The notes under the pieces are model-generated. The model saw nothing but the letters and a program-made list of their open reading frames with translations. It made no database searches and was not told the origin of the DNA. The position numbers were made by a program, and so were the translations under genes. Shown here piece by piece: positions 9,401-15,904 of a stretch of DNA of 64,000 bases. The DNA is from M55B144 sp964550615 (GTDB lineage: Bacteria; Bipolaricaulota; Bipolaricaulia; UBA7950; UBA9294), in assembly GCA_964550615.1 (NCBI GenBank), contig CAZKAB010000004.1, positions 1 through 64,000 of the forward strand. Reading direction: 5' to 3'. How positions within the stretch are numbered: position 1 is the stretch's first letter; every line of letters begins with the position of its first letter.

Positions 9401-10427
9401 GATCGCCGTGTCAGACAGACTGTTTTCCGATGCAGTCGCCGTCTCTATCGGCTGGACAGACAAATTCAACAACGGAACCGATGTCCGTGTTCCACGTGAG
9501 AACAGCCTCTCCGCCAGCAGCGACTGGAAGATAAGCCCGGATATCGACATCAGTGGTAGCTGGTCCCGTCCGATGACATTTGCCGTCTCCGGCACAAGCG
9601 GTAGCGAGAGATGGAACGCTACCAGCAGCTTCAACCATTCGTTCCCGGGGCTCAGATCGAGCCTCACTTACACAATTAGTGGAAGCAAATCCCTTTCCGA
9701 CAGTGCTTTCGACATCGTGCATACGGCAAAGCTCGATCTCCGTCCGGATGCGTTTGCTATCGCGTCTTCACAAATCACGCCTCGTTTCACATTCGGCGGA
9801 GATTACAAGGGGAATGTGGGCTCGCTGAACGGGCAAGTGAACCTGCGCGCAACGATCAGCGACTTCTCTGCCCAGTCGACGTTCAGCCGTGATCTGTCCG
9901 GATTCGGAAGCACTAGATTCCAAACGACCGATCGACTGTCGCTCAACCTGGGATACACCGGAATACCCGATCTCAAGCCAACACTATCCTTCTCACAGAA
10001 TGCGAGTACTGTTACGTATCGCGGCGAGTCACGCGGTTCGAGCAATCGTACCTTGACCGGCTCGCTGTCCTGGACACCGCCTGACGGCCGCCGCGACACC
10101 CTAAGGGTGAGTCTCCGTAGTGTTTCACAGTCGCAGCAAGCGGATACCTTGAGTCTGACTTTGAACAACACCTATAGCTTCTCGTACAACCCATTTACCG
10201 AAGGTTTTCTGTATCAGCCACTAGCGATCCGTGTCTACGTCGACGGGCGCTACGCCGACAGCACGGGCACACCGGACATCGGCTTGACGATCAAGGGTAC
10301 CGCTGACGTCACGCTCTCCCAAACGTGGCAAACGTCTCTCTCCGCGTCGTATCTCACTGGGACCAAGAGTGACGGCGACTTCTACAACAGTCTCCTGTTG
10401 GAACTGTTCGTCGGCGCCACCTTCTAG
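6468..10427 (+). CDS. SprA-like outer-membrane protein with inserted beta-propeller
   Basis: A 1319-residue exported protein. The GTG at 6468 follows AAGGAGG at a 4-5 base distance; the ATG two bases earlier is out of frame, and the upstream in-frame ATG at 6429 lies inside the previous gene. After a signal sequence, residues near 118 read GDFSLTTKQAFAIYNKKLKG. Residues near 418 read VPGSDRVYLNGKLLVRDTDY, then IDYDLGILM. Both blocks resemble recurring motifs of SprA-type translocon proteins. Residues about 560-830 hold six or seven propeller blades, each with a variation of YxGTxxGL (YFATSSGL, YLGTEDGL, YVGTDQGL, YIASGLGL, YYGTDHGL). About 840-1319 is beta-barrel-like with a terminal Phe. Whether it forms a SprA-type pore is inference. 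Confidence 0.75.
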   Translation: MHRVIRSRVVSKCCWILIIVALFSLPLFAVSEESDNFSLTLTGSKTWTVSYGIGDAQGLALAGVSPYQLTLNQSLAVDIKGEALSVLTINAHFNDREPASMQTLTINLDTDNLKGVLGDFSLTTKQAFAIYNKKLKGIRLDYTIAGATVTGILSQVEGISESQTFVGSAAHTQVLFTASQPDTPWIPRPYRTNIAGLYAYPLSSPFIKDFSETDLAFSVTAALRTLLTNYGLGYLFDDISASPTTAISKDNFVVVTDDADTLILKSEPNALLRKRLQEAITSYNDEHDLSDTDYKTYPFTTGSDYELEFLSLLTKQVNLKVDDSTYPLSGGVRHRFYTLGKTSIKEGSIAVEISLDGETFLDISDPELSGYAVTTYESEGIVKFEFPSQFFDNEKSAVRVSFDYNISGGMFSLGLSIVPGSDRVYLNGKLLVRDTDYSIDYDLGILMLLTKVGEEDTIRIDYERSRGGLGSSAEYARNFYGAILTLPLSSVCNLEFSLLQASDSRSSTADQDRAHTMPNTHTITGVVGSVDLEGFDAQFTLGYNNNVFPLDDNERINLPNQITSMLVVGDYTLIASLNGLSVLYDGGWTAYTAASGLSSNRIYAMASDGENIYFATSSGLTVLSLTGTAPFDQVENWRRYYIEDGLPNAAIHSILLNDDVLYLGTEDGLAVVPVASLDEPESWNSYQADSFGVIYSLAKDNAAVYVGTDQGLFTFSTAQGFTPVQDTQGQQINALLFDAGTLYIASGLGLHTIQDGSGTGWFHYGEPVYSVALRDGRVYYGTDHGLYAGAGELPLSPDRRITSLTAGDNDVLWAGSRADADYLMLIWRIDDTTKSFANSTILLDGRDAGRFSDIPAAGHTDQGILARASFQQTADNYSLSGSFESVPPTFSTIGQLGRRDSTGWQLDASAHVADGVDITASHSYYQADHSTDQPRDTMQNKIGLALNLGPRINLSLNQELVNEDFMHRGFEDGTLSYSIAVSDRLFSDAVAVSIGWTDKFNNGTDVRVPRENSLSASSDWKISPDIDISGSWSRPMTFAVSGTSGSERWNATSSFNHSFPGLRSSLTYTISGSKSLSDSAFDIVHTAKLDLRPDAFAIASSQITPRFTFGGDYKGNVGSLNGQVNLRATISDFSAQSTFSRDLSGFGSTRFQTTDRLSLNLGYTGIPDLKPTLSFSQNASTVTYRGESRGSSNRTLTGSLSWTPPDGRRDTLRVSLRSVSQSQQADTLSLTLNNTYSFSYNPFTEGFLYQPLAIRVYVDGRYADSTGTPDIGLTIKGTADVTLSQTWQTSLSASYLTGTKSDGDFYNSLLLELFVGATF

Positions 10428-10429
10428 TC

Positions 10430-11197
10430 ATGGCTGAAGAGAACCGCTACCTGCGCCAAACGACCCTGCCGGAGATCGGGGCGGACGGACAGCGTCACCT
10501 GCAACGATCGCACGTCCTCATCGCAGGCTGCGGAGCACTCGGATCGAACAGTGCTGAGGCACTCGTGCGCGCCGGTGTGGGAAAGCTGACAATTGTCGAC
10601 TCGGATAAGCTGGAGTTGGGTAACCTGCAGCGTCAAGGATTGCTCTCGGAAGACGATGTCGGCAAGTCAAAGGCGATGGCGATGGCACAGGCACTCGCGC
10701 GCGTCGACTCGAGGACCGATATTCAATACCAAGTTGCGCGAATCTCGGCCGAGAACGTGGAACGGCTGCTGACCGGCGTTCATCTTGTCCTGGACGGTTT
10801 TGACAACCTGCCGGCACGGTATCTCATGAACGATGCTTGCGTCAAGCAAGGGATACCATGGGTATTCGCCGCGGTTGCAGGAACATTCGGGATGGCAATG
10901 CCGATCATCCCCGGAAAGACCGCATGTCTGCGCTGCCTTTCACCCGACCCTGCACCCGATAGATACGTTCTCACCGCCGGGAACGCCGGTCTGCTGAACA
11001 CGATCCCGCGGGCGATCGTCGCAATCCAAGTGACGATGGCGCTGCAGATCATCATCGGCGCTTTCACCCCCCCCACCAATCTGGTCACATATGATATCTG
11101 GCACGGCCGCTTCAGTTCCCTTCCGATCGAACGAAACCTTGCCTGCCCGGCATGCGCGACTCGTGTCTTCGATTTCTTGACAAGGGATTCTTCGTAA
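10430..11197 (+). CDS. ThiF/MoeB/HesA-family adenylyltransferase (E1-like)
   Basis: Adenylates the C-terminal glycine of a ubiquitin-like sulfur carrier (ThiS or MoaD type). In 255 residues it shows the ATP-binding GCGALGSNSAE, the VDSDKLELGNLQRQ block with its Asp and Arg, DGFDNLPARYLMND, and two Cys pairs, CLRC and CPAC, that bind structural zinc in this family. There is no rhodanese domain. It starts two bases after the SprA-like stop and has no strong ribosome site of its own, so it is probably translationally coupled to that operon, an odd partner. A MoaD-like protein that could be its substrate is encoded at 17461-17772. Thiamine versus molybdopterin use is undecided. Confidence 0.88.
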   Translation: MAEENRYLRQTTLPEIGADGQRHLQRSHVLIAGCGALGSNSAEALVRAGVGKLTIVDSDKLELGNLQRQGLLSEDDVGKSKAMAMAQALARVDSRTDIQYQVARISAENVERLLTGVHLVLDGFDNLPARYLMNDACVKQGIPWVFAAVAGTFGMAMPIIPGKTACLRCLSPDPAPDRYVLTAGNAGLLNTIPRAIVAIQVTMALQIIIGAFTPPTNLVTYDIWHGRFSSLPIERNLACPACATRVFDFLTRDSS

Positions 11198-11268
11198 CAG
11201 CGGAACGTGACTCAGTGGATCATTCGGACGCGGGATACGATTCGGCTATTGGACGAGCCTTCCTGTAT

Positions 11269-12402
11269 CTATCTGAGCCGTGGATCGAGCACATCACGCA
11301 GGCTATCGCCGAGGATGTTGAACCCGAATACGGTGAATATGATGCACAGACCAGGATAGACGGCCATCCACCATGCGGTACGCATGAATTCTTGCGCCTG
11401 CTGCAACATCGCTCCCCATGACGGAATCGGCGGGCGCACGCCAAATCCAAGGAAGCTCAGACCCGCCACCACGATAATGTTCACGCCGATGGACATCGTC
11501 GTCACAACGAGTAGCGAGGCAATAGCGTTCGGAAGAACGTAGCGCATGATGATCCGCCTCGTAGGCACACCAATCGCCCTCGCTGACAGCACATAGTCCG
11601 TTTCCCGTACCGACAGAACTTCGCTCCGGATAATGCGTGCCGGGCCAAGACCGAAGATGCCGAGGACAAGCATCAGCGAGACAACACTCGATCCCCACAT
11701 ACTGATCACGAGAAGCGCCAATACAAGAAACGGAACGGCGTTGATGATCTCAAGCAGCCGCATGATGACAGAGTCCGTTATGCCTCGGAAATAGCCGCCC
11801 AAGAGGCCAAGAAAGCCCCCGAATACCATGTTCAGGAGGGTAGCCATCGCGCCGATTCCCAACGCCACACGCGCCCCGTATATCAACCGGTCGAGGACGT
11901 CACGCCCGAAGTTGTCTTGCCCGAGCGGATGTTCCACAGATGGCGGTGCCAGGAAGTTCACCAAGTCCATCTTCAAGGGGTCACTTCGTACAAAAAACGG
12001 GGCAAACAGCGCCACTTGCAGAACTGTAAGAATGATCAACAGTCCTACTATACCCTTCAGATCATGCGAGAAGCGTTGCATCGCCATCTGCCAGTAGGTG
12101 CACACGGTGCTATTCTCCGTCGACATTCGAATCGCATGCCGGAGATGTAGAAACGCCCACACCCAGATCCCGGCAAGCAGAATGAACATCAGCGTTGTCG
12201 AGATCCAGTACTTCGACGGCCCCGCCAGCCAGGCAAACCGATGCTTCGACACCGCCAGTCCAACAGTGGCCGCCTGCACCGCGAGCAGGCCCATGAACAG
12301 CGCGCCCTTGCTCCACCAACCACGTGCAATGTGTCCCAAGCCCGGACAGAGAACGGTCAATGCCATGTCTCTTGGCTGCATCTTCAACGTTTCTTCAGTC
12401 AT
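11269..12402 (-). CDS. oligopeptide-type ABC transporter permease (DppC-like) with extra N-terminal membrane domain
   Basis: Inner-membrane permease of a peptide/nickel importer. The C-terminal 270 residues are standard: HPLGQDNFGRDVLDRLIYGAR, the EAA-type loop SVRETDYVLSARAIGVPTRR and the final LGDSLRDVLDPRLR. The first 120 residues are not usual for DppC: VLCPGLGHIARGWWSKGALFM followed by two further membrane helices resembles small PGLGH/TM2-like membrane proteins fused in front. ATG at 12402 was chosen because it overlaps the upstream permease stop by eight bases; the ATG 12 codons earlier lies well inside that gene. No ATPase gene is adjacent. Confidence 0.88.
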   Translation of the reverse strand: MTEETLKMQPRDMALTVLCPGLGHIARGWWSKGALFMGLLAVQAATVGLAVSKHRFAWLAGPSKYWISTTLMFILLAGIWVWAFLHLRHAIRMSTENSTVCTYWQMAMQRFSHDLKGIVGLLIILTVLQVALFAPFFVRSDPLKMDLVNFLAPPSVEHPLGQDNFGRDVLDRLIYGARVALGIGAMATLLNMVFGGFLGLLGGYFRGITDSVIMRLLEIINAVPFLVLALLVISMWGSSVVSLMLVLGIFGLGPARIIRSEVLSVRETDYVLSARAIGVPTRRIIMRYVLPNAIASLLVVTTMSIGVNIIVVAGLSFLGFGVRPPIPSWGAMLQQAQEFMRTAWWMAVYPGLCIIFTVFGFNILGDSLRDVLDPRLR

Positions 12403-13363
12403 AGGTGATCCTCGGATCGATGTAGGCGTACAGAACATCGACGACCAGGTAGGAGATCATGTAACACGCGGCCATGAACAGCGCCAGCCCGAACACAACT
12501 GACTGGTCGCGCCTGTTTATCGCTTCTACCATCAATCTGCCGATTCCGGGCCATGCGGTGGTCGTTTCCGTGAGAACCGCACCTGCAAATAGTGCCCCCA
12601 CCTGAAGCCCGATATTCGTCACTACCGGCGCAAGCGCGTTGCGGAACGCATGCTTCACAAGTACTACGCGCTCTCGTAGTCCCTTTGCCCGCGCCGTATT
12701 CACGTACTCCTGTCTGAGTACCTCGAGCATGCTCGCCCGCGTCAAGCGAGCGTTCATCGCCATCTGCACCGACGACAGCGCCACTGCTGGGATGACAAGA
12801 TGTCTGATCCCGTCCCACGTGAGGAACGACCATCGCCCCAAATACGGAATCACGACCGACACCCCGCGCCCGGATACCGGCAGTATGCGCAGTGCGACGC
12901 CGAAAACCATCATCAACATCAGAGCAAACCAGAACACCGGAATCGAGATTCCCATCAACGCTGCCGTGGTAACGGCGTAGTCGAGTGGTGAATTGCGGAA
13001 GATCGCTGATAACAACCCGGCGGGAATCGATATAATGAGCGCGAGTGCAAGCGCAAATGCCCCCAGCTCGATTGTCGCCGGCAGCCGCTCCAAAATGACC
13101 GTCCATACCGACTTGTGATAAGTCATCGCCTGCAGTTGTCCGTTGAAGATTCCACTCAACAGGCGCCAGTACTGAACCGGCCACGGCCGGTCGAGTCCAA
13201 GCTTGACTCGGATCGCCTCGATCGTCTCGATCCGGGCCCCGATCCCGGCCATCACCTTTGCCGGGTCTCCGGGCATCGCCTTCAGAAGGAGGAAGAGCAG
13301 CACGGTCAACCCAAACAGCACGAACATAAGCTGTATGAAACGCCTCACCATATAGCCGGTCAT
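12395..13363 (-). CDS. oligopeptide-type ABC transporter permease (DppB-like)
   Basis: A 322-residue inner-membrane permease pairing with the DppC-like subunit. It has the family's N-terminal MVRRFIQLMFVLFGLTVLLF helix, GLDRPWPVQYWRLLSG, the coupling-helix region LRQEYVNTARAKGLRERVV and the closing ALFMAACYMISYLVVDVLYAYIDPR. The length is typical. Start ATG is at 13363. It follows the binding-protein gene by about 90 bp that contains a strong hairpin. Confidence 0.93.
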   Translation of the reverse strand: MTGYMVRRFIQLMFVLFGLTVLLFLLLKAMPGDPAKVMAGIGARIETIEAIRVKLGLDRPWPVQYWRLLSGIFNGQLQAMTYHKSVWTVILERLPATIELGAFALALALIISIPAGLLSAIFRNSPLDYAVTTAALMGISIPVFWFALMLMMVFGVALRILPVSGRGVSVVIPYLGRWSFLTWDGIRHLVIPAVALSSVQMAMNARLTRASMLEVLRQEYVNTARAKGLRERVVLVKHAFRNALAPVVTNIGLQVGALFAGAVLTETTTAWPGIGRLMVEAINRRDQSVVFGLALFMAACYMISYLVVDVLYAYIDPRITYD

Positions 13364-13391
13364 CGTCGCTCCAATCTCCGATTGTGTTATA

Positions 13392-13428
13392 CGCCTGGGC
13401 CGCTTGTTTAACGCAGGCGACCCAGGCG
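13392..13428 (-). terminator. hairpin between binding-protein and permease genes
   Basis: CGCCTGGG (13392-13399) and CCCAGGCG (13421-13428) form an 8-bp perfect stem, with further partial pairing inside the loop. There is no U tract in the direction of the operon. An intercistronic mRNA-stabilising or partial-termination hairpin that keeps the binding protein in excess over the permeases is likelier than a full terminator. Confidence 0.5.
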
Positions 13429-13455
13429 CCCAGTTATCGTTTCTAACCTATCCGA

Positions 13456-15066
13456 TTAGCCTTCCACCCACACGTTGTGATACGGGTCACAGATGTGCAT
13501 GAACGACAAGGCCGAGATCAGGAAGCCGTGCACGCGGCCGTTCAGACCCCGCGTCTCGATGTAGTGGTAGAGCGGGATGTTGATGAGCTCTTTATACACC
13601 TTGCGCTGAGCCTCCACGTACAGCTCCTCACGCTTGGCCGTGTCAAGGGTTGTGTCCGCCTCTTTGATCAGCGCGTCAAACTCGGGGTCCTGGTACCAGG
13701 AGAGGTTATCCGCCGAGCCGACCGTGCAGTTGTCGGAGTCGAACAGGTAGTACAGGAAATCGTGCGGATCCGGTCCGCCCGACCACCCGAGAATTCCCAT
13801 GTCGAGCTCCGCTGCCGTAGGATCGGACTCTGAGCGGTACGCCAGGTCGAGGTACGGGCCCCAGTCAAGCGGCTGTACGATCACGTTCAGCCCGTTTTCG
13901 ATCAGGTTCGTCGCAATGATCGTAGCGATCTGTCGCCGCCTTGGATCGAGCGGACAGTAGACCGTGAGCGCTCGGTCGGTGGGGATGACCCCGTCCGCCT
14001 TCAGCTCGGCAATCAGCTCCTTTGAGCGTGCGTCGTCCTCTTCCAAGGCAATGTTGTCGCGCAGGTAGGGAACGTCGTTCGCCCAGATCGCTGGCGGGAC
14101 GCATCCGTAGGAGCGAACGCCAGTCAGGTTCTGGAAGATCGAAAAGACCGCCGCGTCGATGTTTGTTGAGCGATAGACAGCCTCACGGAACCTGGCGTCA
14201 TTTCCCGGCGTGTGCTGCAGGTTGAAGAACAGGTACGCACAGAACATGCTTGGGCACTGCACGACCTCGCGACCTGCCATCGCCTGGAAACGAGTCACGT
14301 CTTGTGCCGGCATGTTGTCCGCTATGTCGATCCCGCCGGCCTCGAGTTCGAGCATCATTACCGAGAGTTCCGGGATCGGGCGGTACAATACGCGGTCGAG
14401 GTTCGGGTAGACGAGCCAGTAATCCTCGTTGCGCACGATGCTCAGGCTCTCGCCGGTCTTCCATTCTTCGAACTTGTAAGGTCCACTCCCCACCGGGTTC
14501 AGGTTGAATTCCTCGTCTCCCATTGCGAGAACGGTGTCCTTGGGAACGATTGACTGCGTCTCCTGCGCAAAGCCCGGCGCAAACGGCGCATATTCCGGCT
14601 TCGTAACGATGTCGACTGTGTAGTCGTCAACCACGACCACCTCTTTCATCCACACCAGCTCGGTGAAGTTAGGCGAGTTGTTTTCCGGATCGGCGATCCA
14701 GTTGAACGTAAACGCAACGTCGTCTGCGGTGAGGTCTTCGCCGTTGTGGAACTTGATCCCTTCATTCAGATAGAACCGCACACGATCGTCACTTAGGACT
14801 TCCCACGATTTCGCCACGTACGGCTGTGGTTGGTATGTGTAAGGATCGAGTACGATCAGATCATCGAAGACCTGACCGATCACGTAGTTGTCGTACGCCG
14901 AGTTCGCAATCCGAGGATCCATGTCCTTAAAGGTCTGACTCACACCGATCGTCAGGGTTCCCCCGACGTTTGCACCGGGCGTTTCCGGAACTGCGGTTTC
15001 CGCAACAGCCATCATGCCCAATGCCAAGAGTAATACTCCGAGAAGTAGCGTTGTTTTCCTAAGCAT
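13456..15066 (-). CDS. family 5 extracellular solute-binding protein (oligopeptide/dipeptide type)
   Basis: A 536-residue exported receptor for the adjacent importer. Signal peptide MLRKTTLLLGVLLLALG with an AVAET cleavage region and no lipobox Cys, which fits a periplasmic protein in a diderm. SBP_bac_5 features: GGTLTIGVSQTFKDMDP near the mature N-terminus, PQPYVAKSWEVLSDD, YLNEGIKFHNGEDLTADDVAF, and NPVGSGPYKFEEWKTGES. The likely ligand is a peptide, but glycosides and nickel complexes are also carried by this family. Start ATG at 15066 with AGGGAGG upstream. Confidence 0.93.
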   Translation of the reverse strand: MLRKTTLLLGVLLLALGMMAVAETAVPETPGANVGGTLTIGVSQTFKDMDPRIANSAYDNYVIGQVFDDLIVLDPYTYQPQPYVAKSWEVLSDDRVRFYLNEGIKFHNGEDLTADDVAFTFNWIADPENNSPNFTELVWMKEVVVVDDYTVDIVTKPEYAPFAPGFAQETQSIVPKDTVLAMGDEEFNLNPVGSGPYKFEEWKTGESLSIVRNEDYWLVYPNLDRVLYRPIPELSVMMLELEAGGIDIADNMPAQDVTRFQAMAGREVVQCPSMFCAYLFFNLQHTPGNDARFREAVYRSTNIDAAVFSIFQNLTGVRSYGCVPPAIWANDVPYLRDNIALEEDDARSKELIAELKADGVIPTDRALTVYCPLDPRRRQIATIIATNLIENGLNVIVQPLDWGPYLDLAYRSESDPTAAELDMGILGWSGGPDPHDFLYYLFDSDNCTVGSADNLSWYQDPEFDALIKEADTTLDTAKREELYVEAQRKVYKELINIPLYHYIETRGLNGRVHGFLISALSFMHICDPYHNVWVEG

Positions 15067-15077
15067 TTTACCTCCCT

Positions 15078-15102
15078 GTAGGAGGAGCTAATCCCCCCCT
15101 AC
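15078..15102 (-). promoter_or_regulatory. hairpin abutting the binding-protein ribosome site
   Basis: On the minus strand GTAGGGGGGG pairs with CTCCTCCTAC around a five-base loop (10 bp, two G-U pairs). It ends directly before AGGGAGG, the ribosome site of the binding-protein gene. It could control initiation or protect the mRNA. Confidence 0.4.
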
Positions 15103-15110
15103 GCACGTTG

Positions 15111-15443
15111 TCACTCAAACCAGAAGGCGCTTGTGACCACCGCGTCCGCGTATTCGCCGGTGAGTGTAACTTGCACCGTACCGCCAGGGACGACGACAAC
15201 ATCGATGAACGCGTAGTTGTTGGAAACTGCAACCAGCGTCGCCTTCATTCCTCCAATGGCGATCACGTTCGACGCGTCGAGCTCCACTGTCTTGTCGAAG
15301 ATGATCCCTAACTTGGTGATTGTGGCACCGGTCTGGTTGTCAAAGAGAAAAACACCCACAGAACGCGGCACGACAGCAGTCTGCGCCACCGCAGCGACAC
15401 CGATTGCCATCACCAGCAAGAGCACGATTCCGAACTTCCTCAT
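15111..15443 (-). CDS. small secreted protein of unknown function
   Basis: 110 residues: a clear signal peptide (MRKFGIVLLLVMAIGVAAVA, cut near QTAVV) and a mature part of about 90 residues that is almost all predicted beta-strand (GVFLFDNQTGATI, VTLTGEYADAVVTSAFWFE). No Cys and no known motif. It has a good ribosome site (AAGGAGGTG) and is first in the minus-strand importer operon, so it may be a periplasmic accessory to the transporter. I do not recognise the family. Confidence 0.7.
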   Translation of the reverse strand: MRKFGIVLLLVMAIGVAAVAQTAVVPRSVGVFLFDNQTGATITKLGIIFDKTVELDASNVIAIGGMKATLVAVSNNYAFIDVVVVPGGTVQVTLTGEYADAVVTSAFWFE

Positions 15444-15531
15444 TACAACACCTCCTTCTTGCTTGTTCGACCGCTGGGACCCTTTCCCCTATGACGCCTC
15501 AATTGAGTCAGAGCGATCTAGCCAACCTTCT

Positions 15532-15584
15532 GTCAGCGCCCGGTTCTGAAGGAAAACAGTGAAAAGATCCAACCGGGCGCTGAC
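15532..15584. repeat. perfect 14-bp inverted repeat in divergent control region
   Basis: GTCAGCGCCCGGTT (15532-15545) and its exact reverse complement (15571-15584) flank a 25-base A-rich loop. It lies in what would be the leader of the minus-strand importer operon. No U tract follows on either strand, so an attenuator, RNA structural element or operator are all possible. Confidence 0.75.
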
Positions 15585-15611
15585 GCATCTTTGATGTTCG
15601 ACTTCGCACAT

Positions 15612-15862
15612 CAACCAACAGTATTTGTTTGCAAAGGAACATCGTCAAGATCCAAACAGAAACCGGATTATGCAACCAATAACCATCCAACTGCGTGTAG
15701 AGACTGACAACCAAACTGCAACCGCATTATCATTGCCGCTTTTCATACACACTAGTCAATCCACTTCGTGATACAGCAAGCGACAAACTGTCGTTCAATA
15801 CAGAGCTACGGACGATTTGGTTGTATCGACATCATCCAACTTGGACCTCGACAATCAACCAA
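15612..15862. promoter_or_regulatory. CAACCAA repeat array, candidate MocR operator
   Basis: The 461-bp space between the small secreted-protein gene and the mocR-like gene (15444-15904) has no convincing ORF. It holds four direct copies of CAACCAA (15612, 15673, 15708, 15856), one inverted copy (TTGGTTG at 15817) and a TCCAA-C-TTGGA dyad at 15835. MocR/GabR regulators typically bind repeated sites next to their own gene, so this is the obvious operator candidate. Confidence 0.45.
15620..15648 (-). promoter_or_regulatory. weak promoter candidate for the importer operon
   Basis: On the minus strand TTGACG (15648-15643), 17 bp, AATACT (15625-15620). Its predicted start falls on the first CAACCAA copy, and the 170-base leader would contain the long inverted repeat. 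Only the -35 is strong. Confidence 0.3.
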
Positions 15863-15904
15863 AAAGAGAGTATGGTGTTCTTGGACCCATCCAAGGAGGG
15901 AAAC

